NCBI GenBank assembly: GCA_949710005.1
Contig: OX453274.1
Span: forward strand, 32,884,714 to 32,948,713
Direction of reading: 5' to 3'
Source of the DNA: Ricordea florida
Taxonomy: Eukaryota; Cnidaria; Anthozoa; Corallimorpharia; Ricordeidae
Length of the DNA stretch: 64,000 nucleotides
Shown: one piece after another, positions 22,601 to 30,371 of the stretch
How the letters are laid out: each line of letters begins with the position of its first letter
How positions within the stretch are numbered: position 1 is the stretch's first letter
The notes under the pieces: generated by a model
The model's database searches: none
Told to the model about the DNA's origin: nothing
Seen by the model: the letters and a program-made list of their open reading frames with translations, nothing else
Translations under genes and position numbers: made by a program

Positions 22601-23183
22601 TTGAAGTTGTCTTTAATCAGTTCTGAAGGTAACTGTACAGGTGGATTGAAATGAGGTTTCACATCATCAAATACATCAGATAGAGATGGCACATATCTGG
22701 AATATTCTTTCAGATATTCTTCCAGTTTTGTTAGTTGACTTATATATTAAACAAAATACATACCATTTTGTTTAAGCAAACCTGAAAACAATGCCTTAAT
22801 ACAATTTTTCCTTTCAATTGTACTACTGACATATGGTAATGAACGTTTAGACAGGTGATAAAAAAGAATTAAATTGAGGCAAATGGCTTCATGAGTGAAT
22901 TCTCTATTGCGTGTTTTTTTAGCTCAAAGATACAGCTTATTGGAGAAACTAAATCTAAAATACAAATGTACAGTAAACATTTAGCATTTACCCCCTCTTC
23001 TAGGGAAAAAAACTTTATTGTTCCAGAGTAGCCCCACTCAGGTAGAAATTACTCTGGATACATAAAACCGCTGGACTTTTTGAAATGAAAAATGCATGAA
23101 ACGCACCTCTGAATTAGAGTTCCTAATGCCCCTCCAATTCCAAGGGCCGTAATTGAAACCAAAGGCACTACAACACGCTTCAT
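13171..23183 (-). CDS. ENDOG: Endonuclease G, mitochondrial nuclease
   Basis: Nine phase-consistent exons on the - strand: 23107-23183, 21770-21873, 21057-21136, 19865-19974, 19607-19713, 18241-18349, 16568-16604, 14391-14477, 13171-13332, giving 290 aa (human is about 297). ENDOG is a sugar-nonspecific DNA/RNA nuclease of the mitochondrial intermembrane space that can move to the nucleus in cell death. Residues 1-26 are a short hydrophobic targeting region. Family marks follow in order: RLSEIMRFGYPS, DYVLSYNRR, RCEFKED, the catalytic DRGHLAAAANHR (DRGH at 129-132, general-base His132), the metal-binding Asn154 in LSNMSPQ, VYVITGPLFLP, VAVPTHYFKV and IERASGL. All key residues are present, so it looks functional. 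The exon 4 donor (AG|GTCCAT) is weak. Introns hold LINE, SINE and MITE insertions. It is divergent from BAG1 and convergent with the growth factor. Confidence 0.95.
13535..13830. repeat. Trinucleotide microsatellite and AAC/AAT/AGT-rich low-complexity tract
   Basis: About 70 bp of (AAT)n at 13535-13603 grades into some 220 bp of mixed AATAAC, AGTAAC and AACAAG words. It lies in the last intron of ENDOG. The translated poly-Tyr and poly-Leu ORFs on the - strand are artefacts of the repeat. Confidence 0.85.
14008..14135. repeat. Second AATAACAGTAAC low-complexity tract
   Basis: Mixed AATAAC, AGTAAC and AACAGC words, similar to the tract at 13606-13830 and separated from it by about 180 bp of unique DNA. 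It is also in the last ENDOG intron. Confidence 0.75.
14646..14697. mobile_element. Solo terminal fragment of the 1.56 kb transposon family
   Basis: TAGTCTCCTCCGAAGCCG followed by GTTATTAGGGTCGTCC matches the terminal repeat of the element at 4294 with a few substitutions. It stops after CGCTTCGGGGGA, where MITE family A sequence begins. In intron 7 of ENDOG. Confidence 0.65.
14698..14879. mobile_element. MITE family A, copy 2 (inverted)
   Basis: The reverse complement of the family at 11468 and 53141: GAGTATAAATACTCAGGCGA is at its right end, and the interior has the complement of CGCGCACTCTGATTGG and AAAATGGCTGCCAGTCG. The left end abuts a fragment of another transposon. In intron 7 of ENDOG. 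Confidence 0.7.
15189..15837. mobile_element. DNA transposon relic with about 150 bp inverted ends rich in CGAACTTCG
   Basis: Both ends carry GTTTCACAAAAC, TTTGACAAACG and TTGACAACTACGTCATGAAA (or variants) in mirrored order, and are full of GAACTTCG/CGAAGTTCG words. The inverted arms are about 150 bp and diverged. The centre has a decayed helix-turn-helix reading frame on the - strand (separate entry). No clear target duplication could be assigned. It lies in intron 7 of ENDOG. Confidence 0.7.
15415..15642 (-). pseudogene. Paired-like helix-turn-helix remnant (transposase N-terminus)
   Basis: From ATG at 15642 the frame reads through SSVRQKIIES, an in-frame TGA, then LEGKEPLQIGKELRLQKQTI and VNSVDNFVRRGNAEAEKGGN. 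The order of a first helix, a short turn and R-x-L-x-x-x-x-x-I-V-x-x-x-x-x-F resembles the PAIRED-like or Tc1/mariner-type HTH in transposases. With the stop and no catalytic domain it is a relic. Confidence 0.5.
15953..16245 (-). mobile_element. tRNA-derived SINE
   Basis: On the - strand the 5' end has a tRNA-like A box (GTGGTTAGCGTGTCGG) and B box (GAGTTCGAGCCC). The body includes the complement of GGATGCTAGTCCATCGCAGG, a block widely seen in invertebrate SINEs and their LINE partners. In intron 7 of ENDOG. Confidence 0.75.
16749..17060 (+). mobile_element. tRNA-like SINE, degenerate
   Basis: A-box-like GTGTAGTCTAGTGGTAAGA is followed about 45 bp later by B-box-like GGGGTCGAATC. An unrelated AT-rich body ends near an AATAAA at about 17047. 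The stem complementarity expected of a functional tRNA is absent. In intron 6 of ENDOG. Confidence 0.55.
17180..17372. mobile_element. Dispersed repeat B, copy 1 (GGGCCGGAATCCTAAATCC)
   Basis: Starts GGGCCGGAATCCTAAATCCT and ends near CGGACCTCCCGCCGGTAAATA. A longer homologous copy lies at 39628-39900 and shares the boundaries, the TCTGATTGGCTA word and the CTCAAGACCTCGGGCACAG word. Confidence 0.7.
18508..19290 (-). mobile_element. Non-LTR retrotransposon 3' fragment, interrupted by a foldback element
   Basis: The - strand at 19043-19290 translates to a typical LINE reverse-transcriptase C-terminal region: VWGNGGMKWAEKLQKLQNQA, ARAITFSSYD, FERLNWQNLS, GLAPEYLHSKFT. The frame resumes at about 18770-18690 with NSLPQNVRQAESLSNFK. 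Between them a foldback sequence (about 18834-18963) is inserted. The 3' end has a GATT tandem tail (complement of CATCAATCAATCAATT at 18508-18523), as in CR1/L2-type LINEs. It is a 5'-truncated, inactive copy in intron 5 of ENDOG. Confidence 0.8.
20228..20612 (-). mobile_element. tRNA-derived SINE
   Basis: On the - strand the 5' end has A box TTAGCTCAGTTGGTAGAGCA and B box GGGTTCAAACCCTGG. A body of about 300 bp follows and ends in an ATT-rich tail (about 20232-20250 on +). In intron 3 of ENDOG. It is related in its tRNA head to the SINE at 24487. Confidence 0.8.
20633..21040. repeat. Dispersed repeat C, copy 1
   Basis: Starts near TAGTAATGGTAATAGGACTG and ends near GGGCAGTTGATAACCAATCA and TTGTTATAGTTGTGATTA. 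It is roughly 80-85 percent similar, in the same orientation, to 50187-50565. Both contain AATTCGGTCTGTAATCATA and, later, the complementary word GCAGACCGAATTGGACGAC (fully kept here, shortened in the second copy). The two copies have no clear terminal inverted repeats. In intron 3 of ENDOG. Confidence 0.65.
22573..22738 (-). other. Open block in ENDOG intron 1, possible alternative exon
   Basis: After a plausible acceptor (ATATAAG|T at 22738) the - strand is open in the phase left by ENDOG exon 1, reading QLTKLEEYLKEYSRYVPSLS and DVFDDVKPHFNPPVQLPSEL, and stops at 22573. Joined to exon 1 it would give an 81-residue protein lacking the nuclease. A cassette use (out at CA|GTTACC with the phase that exon 2 needs) is also possible but the donor is poor. 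The codon pattern looks protein-like, but no family was recognised. Confidence 0.3.
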
Positions 23184-23335
23184 CCTCTGTTAGCTTGCTA
23201 ACATTGAAATTTCCTAGTCTATCATTGCCTTTGATCGGAGACTGGTAACTAGAACTTTATGAGCTGTGACCAATCGGTGAGAAAAAGAGCGTCGCTTTTT
23301 TTAAGAGCATGCGCAAAAGAAAGTAAACTTTCAAG
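23184..23335. promoter_or_regulatory. Shared divergent promoter of ENDOG and BAG1
   Basis: Only 152 bp separate the ATG of ENDOG (- strand, 23183) and the ATG of BAG1 (+ strand, 23336). The spacer has a CCAAT box (23270-23274, within GTGACCAATCGGTGAG) and no obvious TATA box, which suits a bidirectional housekeeping promoter. Both 5' UTRs must lie inside or overlap within this spacer. Confidence 0.7.
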
Positions 23336-26300
23336 ATGGCGGAAGACACTTGCGAAGAAAGACTAAGGTTTACTCTGGTTCATGGTAAGGTTTAGAGAGA
23401 GAGAGAGAGAGAGTTATGTTTGGCTGAGGGTTGATATGCTTATGTTTTAACAATTAGGTGCTAAAAAATACCCCGTTGAACTGCCTGGAGGTGAGTCACA
23501 TGATGGCCCCACAGTTGACGACTTAGCGAATCTGGCAAGTAAGCTGACAGAAGTACCTCGCAACTCTCAAAGGCTTATTTTTAAAGGTAAATATGCGAAT
23601 AATACTCAATGCAAACAGTGCATAAAGTTGAAATTCAGTGTTGAAATTTAACTTTAAATTTTTGCTTGTAGTACAGTTTGGAATATACTTAAGTACTTTT
23701 GCATTTTTTTCAAAGACAACAAATCGCACTTGCCCTACAGGCTTGTGCAATTTTTTCGTATTTTTTTTTAATACTTGTCTGGTGATTGAGGTAAGATTTG
23801 CGCACAGGTCCCTAATTCATTATGCATGCTGAAGCTGTCTTATCTGGTGCAATACACATGCAAATATTTCTTGTGTTCGAAGAACGAAATAGTATAGTTA
23901 CAGAATGCATAATGACGTAGGGACCTGTACGGAAATCATTCCGTGATTGATTTTAAATAATTGCAAAGTGCATGGCTACCGTGAAATTTGTAGTGGTAAT
24001 CATCCAAATTATTCAGGCTCTGTTGCCTTTATTGCTAGGTCAGTCTCTCACAGACTTTTCTGTGCCTTTGAAAGCACTTGGAATCAAGAAGGGGAGTAAG
24101 GTTATGTTGATTGGGAAAAAGGTGAGACATCATGAATTACTATAAACCAGGTGCTCACAGAATGTGTGACCAGGTAGCTGTATGCAGAATACAGCCCCTA
24201 CAGTAGCAACACACAAAGTACTTTTGGCACACTCAGAAAACAGCTATTTGAACATAAAGGATAAGATTTAAATTTCCAGAAAATTAGATTGTCCTCCTTT
24301 TATTTGCATATTCTTTTTCTGATAATGATTTCTGATCTGTCACCTGAATGTAATAACAATATATTATTGTTATTATTGTTTTTATTATTATTATTATTGT
24401 TATTCATTCCATTTATTATTACCATTATCATTATTACTATTACTATTGGGGTATTCTTCTTATTGATTAAAGTTGTTCTTTAACTGCTGACTGGTTAGCT
24501 CAGTTGGTAGAGCATGGGCATATATCTTGCTAGAGGTCGTGGGTTCGAACCTCGGCCAGACCATCACTCAGGCTCTTTAAATAACTGAGGAGAAAGTGCT
24601 GGCTTTGCAATGACATCCGTAAATGGTTAGACTTTCTAGTCCTCTAGGATAATGACAATAAACCGTAGTTCCCATCTCACAACCCATAATAATAACTTTG
24701 TGGGACATCAAAGAACCCTTACACTATTTGTTAAGAGTAGGGGATGTAGATTCCAGTGTTGTGGTCTAGCTGGCCATTGTGAATGCAATTTCATCTGATA
24801 TGTGAGTTGGGTGGATGGGCGAGATCTAACATGGAGTGATGGCAGCTGCCAGAGGCACCTTTTCAAGCTGACATCCGATCTTACCCCAGAGTAAGGTTTT
24901 AAAACAGCTATGAACAAGTAGTGGATATGTGCTGTATTTAAAATCCATTACCATTAACATTAACATTTAAAGCATAGCAACATACTGCAAGGAGTAAGAA
25001 TTATTGTTCCTTTGCCTTGCTTTCTTTGCAGTTTGATCCATTGGAAGAGGAAAATATGAAGGTTATACTGGCAGCTGAACAGAGAACTAATGAAATTGAA
25101 AAAAGATTGACAGAAAATATTGAGGAAATCCGTGGAATAGAAAAAGTAAAATTGTACAGTATCATTCTCATTATGAGTGAATACCAATTTCACTTCTAAG
25201 ATCTGATTAGTGATCATAATTTTAATAGGTAAATCTTGTATTTCATGTATCTGTTAAATGCTCTTCCCTTAAAATCTGTGACTAATTTAGTCACTGTTAC
25301 TGCACGCTGCCTCCAACCTTGTCACAATTCAAACTTTTATAGCTGGTTCTTAAAGCCACAAGTGGAAGTTGACTGTTTTCTGGATACTTTTATATATGTG
25401 TTCTGGTAATCACTTTTGTGATTAACTTTCCTTAACTACATGTAATATCTGTCAAAAAGCAGTGTCCTTGGTACACAAGACAAAGGTTATTTGCATGTTG
25501 GCAGTTTATTGATGGATATAATGATGATAATGATAATGAATTTATGTAGCGCACTTTTTCATATGAATATATCCAAAGGCGCTTTACACTTCTATTGGGT
25601 GAGATCGGAGACGTCAGCATCAGTCCATATATGATCTCACCCACCCACCCAACCCATGCATGAATTGTGAGATGAAACCAGACATACAGATAGACCACCA
25701 CGTTGGGAACTACGTCCCCTACTATTCTGGTACTGGGTAGGAAAAGTTGGGGCAGTGGTGAGAGCACCCATCTCCCACCTCTTTACAATTGGTCCAGGTT
25801 CAAATCCTGCAGCCTCATGTGGGTTAAGGTTCTTGTTGGTTATGTCCTTGTTCTGAGGTTTTTTCTCTGGGTTCTCTGGTTTTCTTGCTTCCATAAAAAC
25901 CAACACCCTCCAAATTTTGTCGACCACTGAATAGCATGAGTGTGTTGTTTTTGTTGAAAGAGTAGACACTATATTAATAGCATCATTATCCTTATTAATT
26001 TATATTGTTTTTGCACAGGGATTTCTTCAGCCAGAGCTTGTTGACCAGGCTCTTGAGAAACTTAAGAAGAAGTTAATTGGTGTTAATGAAGAGTTCATGA
26101 AAATCCTTGAAAGTCTAGATGCCTTGGTTAGTTTGGATTGTATTGCAATATTTGGTTTGTGACCTAATTTACTGTGTTCATTTTTTAAATATGGAATAAA
26201 AGATAGCAGACTTGCCAAGCAGTGTGCTAGCATCCTGCTGCCAAAAAAAAAAGAAAAAAAGAAAAAGAAAAAAAGAGAAAAAGAAAAAGAAACAAAAAGA

Positions 26301-27270
26301 GAAAAAGTTAAAGAAAAAGATAGAAAAAGGAAGAAAAAGAAAAAAAAAGAAAAACAAAAACAAAAGAAATTAAAAAAAAAAACAGAAAAAGAAAAAAAAG
26401 AACTCCCTTAATTTTTATAAACAAGAGTCGTTTGTGCCTGGAGTACGTGTTGGTAAGTATGCAGTACAGTTGAAGCTCTGGTAAGTGATCACCTCCGGAA
26501 TTTGAAAAAGTACTCGTAACTACATCTACTCACTAAGGAGAATGTGCTCTCGTAAGCATCCATTGAATGAAATGATGGGACTGGTTGCTTATAAGAGTTT
26601 TAATCTAATTAGTCAGGAGCCCATCAAGAATTAAAACGTGTAGTTATTAGGAGTCTAGTAGCTGCAATATTCGAAAATCACTTTATTTTCGTCTGCTAAA
26701 AAGAGGCTTGCAAAGTCAACTCATCCATAGACATCGAAAACCTGTTGAAAGTGTTGAATTATGCAAAGCAGACTCTGAGTGGTCTCTTAAAAGAACTTAG
26801 AAAAAACTGGAAAAGACCTGTTGATAATTCTCAAAAGTGGTCATGGTCGCTAATGGGAGCTGTCGCTTACGAGAGCGTTTCATTACAGAGTTTAAGGGAC
26901 ACTGAGTGTAAACGGGATTTCATAAAGGAACTTACTGTATCAGAGTGGTTGCTGGGAGAGCTTGGACTGTATATAACTTCTGCACGGAGGTGTTTTTAAG
27001 CTAAGAAAATCACAGAATTTTTGCTTCCAATGATTTGTGTGCCGTCTTGCTTAGATTGTAGATCCAAGTTTACAGCAAGCCAGAGGGAAGAAGAAAAGTC
27101 TAATTCAAAGAATTCAGGTCAGAAATGTTCACGTGGCAGGATCATAACAGTCGTGTTTACTTTTGATTTTAACAATGATGTTTACTATTTCTATTTTGTT
27201 TTTGTAGCTTTTACTGGACAAAACAGATGGAACAACAAGTAAAATAGATTCCCTTCAAACGAAGCAATAA
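23336..27270 (+). CDS. BAG1: BAG1-like Hsp70 co-chaperone (ubiquitin-like + BAG domains)
   Basis: Seven exons with consistent phases: 23336-23384, 23458-23586, 24039-24121, 25032-25145, 26019-26126, 27055-27117, 27208-27270, giving 202 aa. BAG1 acts as a nucleotide-exchange factor for Hsc70/Hsp70 and can link it to the proteasome through its ubiquitin-like domain. Residues 9-87 form that domain (LRFTLVHGAKKYPVELPGG start, NSQRLIFKGQSLTDFSVPL, KVMLIGKK end). Residues 113-200 form the helical BAG domain (PELVDQALEKLKKKLIG, EEFMKILESLDAL, ARGKKKSLIQRIQLLLDKTD). Its length is near the short BAG1 isoform and no long upstream extension is visible. The ATG lies in AAGATGGCGG, a good Kozak context. 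Intron 1 is only 73 bp and holds a (GA)n tract. AATAAA occurs at the stop (27266) and about 30 bp downstream. It is divergently paired with ENDOG. Confidence 0.95.
23795..23938. mobile_element. MITE with GATTTCCGCACAGGTCCCTA ends, copy 1
   Basis: A 144 bp palindromic-ended element in intron 2 of BAG1. The left end is AGATTTGCGCACAGGTCCCT and the right end the diverged complement AGGGACCTGTACGGAAATC. A copy in the same orientation is at 63850-63997. Confidence 0.8.
24487..24935 (+). mobile_element. tRNA-derived SINE
   Basis: A box TTAGCTCAGTTGGTAGAGCA (24496) and B box GGGTTCGAACCTCGG (24541) have tRNA spacing, then comes a body that includes TTGTGGGACATCAAAGAACCC. The tRNA-like head lacks matching acceptor-stem halves and is fused to the body, so it is a SINE and not a tRNA gene. 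In intron 3 of BAG1, just after an (ATT)n tract at 24355-24450. Confidence 0.8.
25520..25965 (+). mobile_element. SINE with 3' TTCTCTGGGTTCTCTGGTTT module
   Basis: A left module (TATGTAGCGCACTTTTTCATA, GGCGCTTTACACTTCTATTG) is followed by a tRNA-like part (GGCAGTGGTGAGAGCACCCA and GGTCCAGGTTCAAATCCTG). The tail carries TTCTCTGGGTTCTCTGGTTT and CCATAAAAACCAACACC. The tail recurs at 9885-9935 and, inverted, at 63382-63450. In intron 4 of BAG1. Confidence 0.7.
26241..26400. repeat. Polypurine (GAAAAA)n tract
   Basis: About 160 bp of almost pure A/G on the + strand, built from AAAAAGA and GAAAAAG words, in intron 5 of BAG1. It could form triplex structures but has no coding role. Confidence 0.9.
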
Positions 27271-27724
27271 ATATGTACTTATACATATAATGAAAGATTA
27301 ATAAATTTGTTTGGTGAATGCTGTCTGTTTGATATTCATGACACTGATCCCTTATTTAGATATCTTCACATGATTATTTGCTGTTTGAGCTGTCATAAAG
27401 CCCTCTACCTGATAAAACGAAAAGGTGATACCCTAAAATAAAAAACGTTTTGATTCAAAAGTATAATTTCTGGTAGAGTTTGTTTTTTGCCAAGTTTTGG
27501 TATACAAAAATTTTTGGGAGACGTGTAGGATGGTTTCAAATTCCATTTCAGCCTGTCCTTTTCTCAAGCTTCATCGCATTTGCTAATATTTGTGGTATTT
27601 CTGCTATCAACATCAACAATTGCAAACATACTATTAGTTTCGTGTACCTGACAATCATGCATCTTCAAGTCAATTATCTTCTTGGATAAATTTTTAGCCT
27701 TTTATCTTTTTACCTCCGCTAAAG
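27271..27724. other. BAG1 3' UTR and intergenic DNA
   Basis: The BAG1 3' UTR probably ends shortly after the AATAAA near 27299. The remainder shows nothing recognisable. Confidence 0.4.
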
Positions 27725-27985
27725 AGGTTATGTTTTCACGCCTGTCTGTTTGTTTGTTTGTTTGTCTGTCTGTTAATCGTTTCACGCAAAAACTAATCGA
27801 CGGATTTGCACCAAATTTGGTGGAAAGGTCGCAAATATACCCAGGATCAATCGATTAAAGTTTTGGATTTATCCGGATTAAACTCCGGATCTCGTGTCCA
27901 GATGAGTGTAATATCAGGTGTACATTTGACACAATACGGGGCGGAGGTATGCGCTCTACCGAGTGCCCTTCTAGTTGTTTTTTTT
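27725..27985. mobile_element. 3' fragment of a widespread retroelement
   Basis: A TGTCTGTTTGTTTG microsatellite is followed by CGCAAAAACTAATCGACGGA, TTTGCACCAAATTTGGTGGA and, at the end, GGCGGAGGTATGCGCTCTAC and CGAGTGCCCTTCTAGTTG. I recognise this order of blocks as a repeat tail seen in many animal genomes, probably from a non-LTR retroelement; I cannot name the family with certainty. Confidence 0.5.
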
Positions 27986-28351
27986 TTTTGCAAGACACCT
28001 GTTCACAAGCTGGTCACAAAAAAATTCAAGTTCATTGAGTTGAACAAAAGACTTGGTCATTGGCACCTAGGGCTCTTCCTTTATCCCTACCAGCTCACAG
28101 TCACAGTAGCATGGCTAAAAGTATCCATATCAGAAGCGTATTGAGGGATTTTAAAGGTGTACAAACTGGAAGAAAAGAACAACATTTCTTGCCGTACGTT
28201 TATGGACTAATAAAAGGATAAATGAAATACTAACACAAAGACACCAATATAATGCGAAAAACGTATTAGTTATCTCGATTTAATGATAAAAATGCTTTCC
28301 AGGATTAAAATATATATATTTTTTTTTTCCAGATTTCAGCTGGACGCACGG

Positions 28352-29550
28352 GCGTATGTGCGTATATGGATGCTGCGCCCATCACATACTATAGGGTACT
28401 GACCGTGTTGCCATATGGCGTATGTGCGTATATGGATGCTGGGCCCATTAGATACTATAGGATACTGACCGTGTTGCCATATGGCGTATGTGCGTATATG
28501 GATGCTGCGCCCATTAGATACTATAGGGTACTGACCGTGTTGCCATATGGCGTATGTGCGTATATGGATGCTGCGCCCATTAGATACTATAGGGTACTGA
28601 CCGTGTTGCCATATGGCGTATGTGCGTATATGGATGCTGCGCCCATTAGATACTATAGGATACTGACCGTGTTGCCATATGGCGTATGTGCGTATATGGA
28701 TGCTGCGCCCATTAGATACTATAGGGTACTGACCGTGTTGCCATATGGCGTATGTGCGTATATGGATGCTGCGCCCATCACATACTATAGGGTACTGACC
28801 GTGTTGCCATATGACGTATGTGCGTATATGGATGCTACGCCCATCACATACTATAGGGTACTGACCGTGTTGCCATATGGCGTATGTGCGTATATGGATG
28901 CTGCGCCCATCATATACTATAGGGTACTGACCGTGTTGCCATGTGGCGTATGTCACGGTATATGGATGCTGCGCCCATCACATACTATAGGGTACTGACT
29001 GTGCTGCCATATGGCGTATGTGCGTATATGGATGTTACGCCCATCACATACTATAGGGTACTGACCGTGTTGCCATATGGCGTATGTGCGTATATGGATG
29101 CTGCGCCCATCATATACTATAGGGTACTGACCGTGTTGCCATGTGGCGTATGTCACGGTATATGGATGCTGCGCCCATCACATACTATAGGGTACTGACT
29201 GTGCTGCCATATGGCGTATGTGCGTATATGGATGTTACGCCCATCACATACTATAGGGTACTGACCGTGTTGCCATATGGCGTATGTGCGTATATGGATG
29301 CTACGCCCATCACATTCTATAGGGTACTGACCGTGTTGCCATATGACGTATGTGCGTATATGGATGCTGTGCTCATCACATACTATAGGGTACTGACTGT
29401 GTTGCCATATGACGTATGTGCGTATATGGATGCTGTGCTCATCACATACTATAGGGTACTGACTGTGTTGCCATATGGCGTATGTGCGTATATGGATGCT
29501 ACGCCCATCACATTCTATAGGGCTCCTGGTACTGACCGTGTTGCCATATG
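28352..29550. repeat. 66 bp minisatellite, about 18 units
   Basis: Tandem units of 66 bp, each containing GCGTATGTGCGTATATGGAT, CATACTATAGGGTACTGACC and GTGTTGCCATATG. The unit is divisible by three and largely free of stops in one frame on each strand, which creates ORFs of 200 codons on both strands. Variants such as CCC-ATC-ACA against CCC-ATT-AGA cluster: ATTAGA units sit on the left and ATCACA units on the right. A roughly 200 bp block containing GTCACGGTATATGG is duplicated (28952 and 29152). No start, signal or flanking exon supports expression. Confidence 0.95.
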
Positions 29551-29769
29551 GTTGCCCCCTTCTCTCACTGAAACGACGTTCCCGTAAGGAGCTCATGTTC
29601 TTCTAATTGATTAATTAAGCAATGGTGCTTTTAAAATCCAGATAAACTTCGTACAACACATTCATGACCAATAAAAGAACTGATGTTGTTTTATTTACTT
29701 TACGTTCACCTAGGTGACGGTACAACACAGCGAACCGACAGCCAAGTTCAGTTTAATTAACACAGTAGA

Positions 29770-29802
29770 ATGGTAATAACAATAATAATAATAATAATTT
29801 TA

Positions 29803-29842
<40 letters not shown>

Positions 29843-30110
29843 ACTTTATTTGGGTGTCAACTGTATCTAGCACTGACGTACTAATTGAGGACACTGTAAA
29901 GCACAAATCAAATCAAATCAAATCGAATGTTGGTTTTTGTGCATGTGGAGAGGGGAAAATCTGAGTATCCGGAGAAAAAACCTCTCGGAGCAGAGTAGAG
30001 AACCAACAAACTCAGCCCATATTTGATGCCGGAGCATCCAATAAACACGTGGCCTGGGACACACCCCGTATCCCGTACTTGAGCACAGGGTCCACTCCTT
30101 CATTGGGGCT
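29770..30110 (-). mobile_element. SINE-like repeat ending in (TAA)n
   Basis: An (ATA)n tract at 29776-29840 is the tail of a - strand element with body words ACCTCTCGGAGCAGAGTAGA and AACCAACAAACTCAGCCCAT. No clear A/B boxes were located. A CAAAT pentamer run (29905-29925) lies inside it. Confidence 0.5.
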
Positions 30111-30343
30111 TACTTCTGAATGCTTACAATGGCACTCATTTTGATTCGTTAGATTTTGTTCAGAATATAGAAGAATTTGATTTGTTAATGGTTTGTGAAT
30201 TTATAACAAGGCCCAGGAGCCCATTTTTGCAAGCCCTTAAGCTTATTACCGGGTCGAGAGAATGCGGGTCAAATTCTGCGGGTCCGTATGTTCGCGATCA
30301 ACACGACTTTGGTCCAGGTTCTCTCGACTCATTTTCTTACCTT

Positions 30344-30357
30344 GCATCCCTGGTAAC
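30344..30357 (+). promoter_or_regulatory. X-box-like RFX site before the HOATZ-like gene
   Basis: GCATCCCTGGTAAC lies 15 bp before the ATG at 30372. It matches the right half of the RFX X-box (RRNAAC) exactly and most of the left half. RFX factors drive ciliary genes in animals, so the site agrees with the gene's predicted role. It is a single short match and may be chance. Confidence 0.4.
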
Positions 30358-30371
30358 CAAATAACAAAAAA

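Noticed and set aside
24490..24563. tRNA gene candidates at 24490, 20540, 16749, 16160 and 60950
   Set aside because: A and B boxes are present but the acceptor stems do not pair, and each continues into a repeat body, so they are SINE heads.
26187..26410. Alternative BAG1 exon reading IADLPSSVLASCC followed by poly-Lys/Glu
   Set aside because: It opens only because of the polypurine tract. The exon at 27055 continues the BAG domain correctly and in phase.
28336..29596. Long ORFs on both strands (about 150-210 codons)
   Set aside because: They are frames through a 66 bp minisatellite with no start context, signal or flanking exons.
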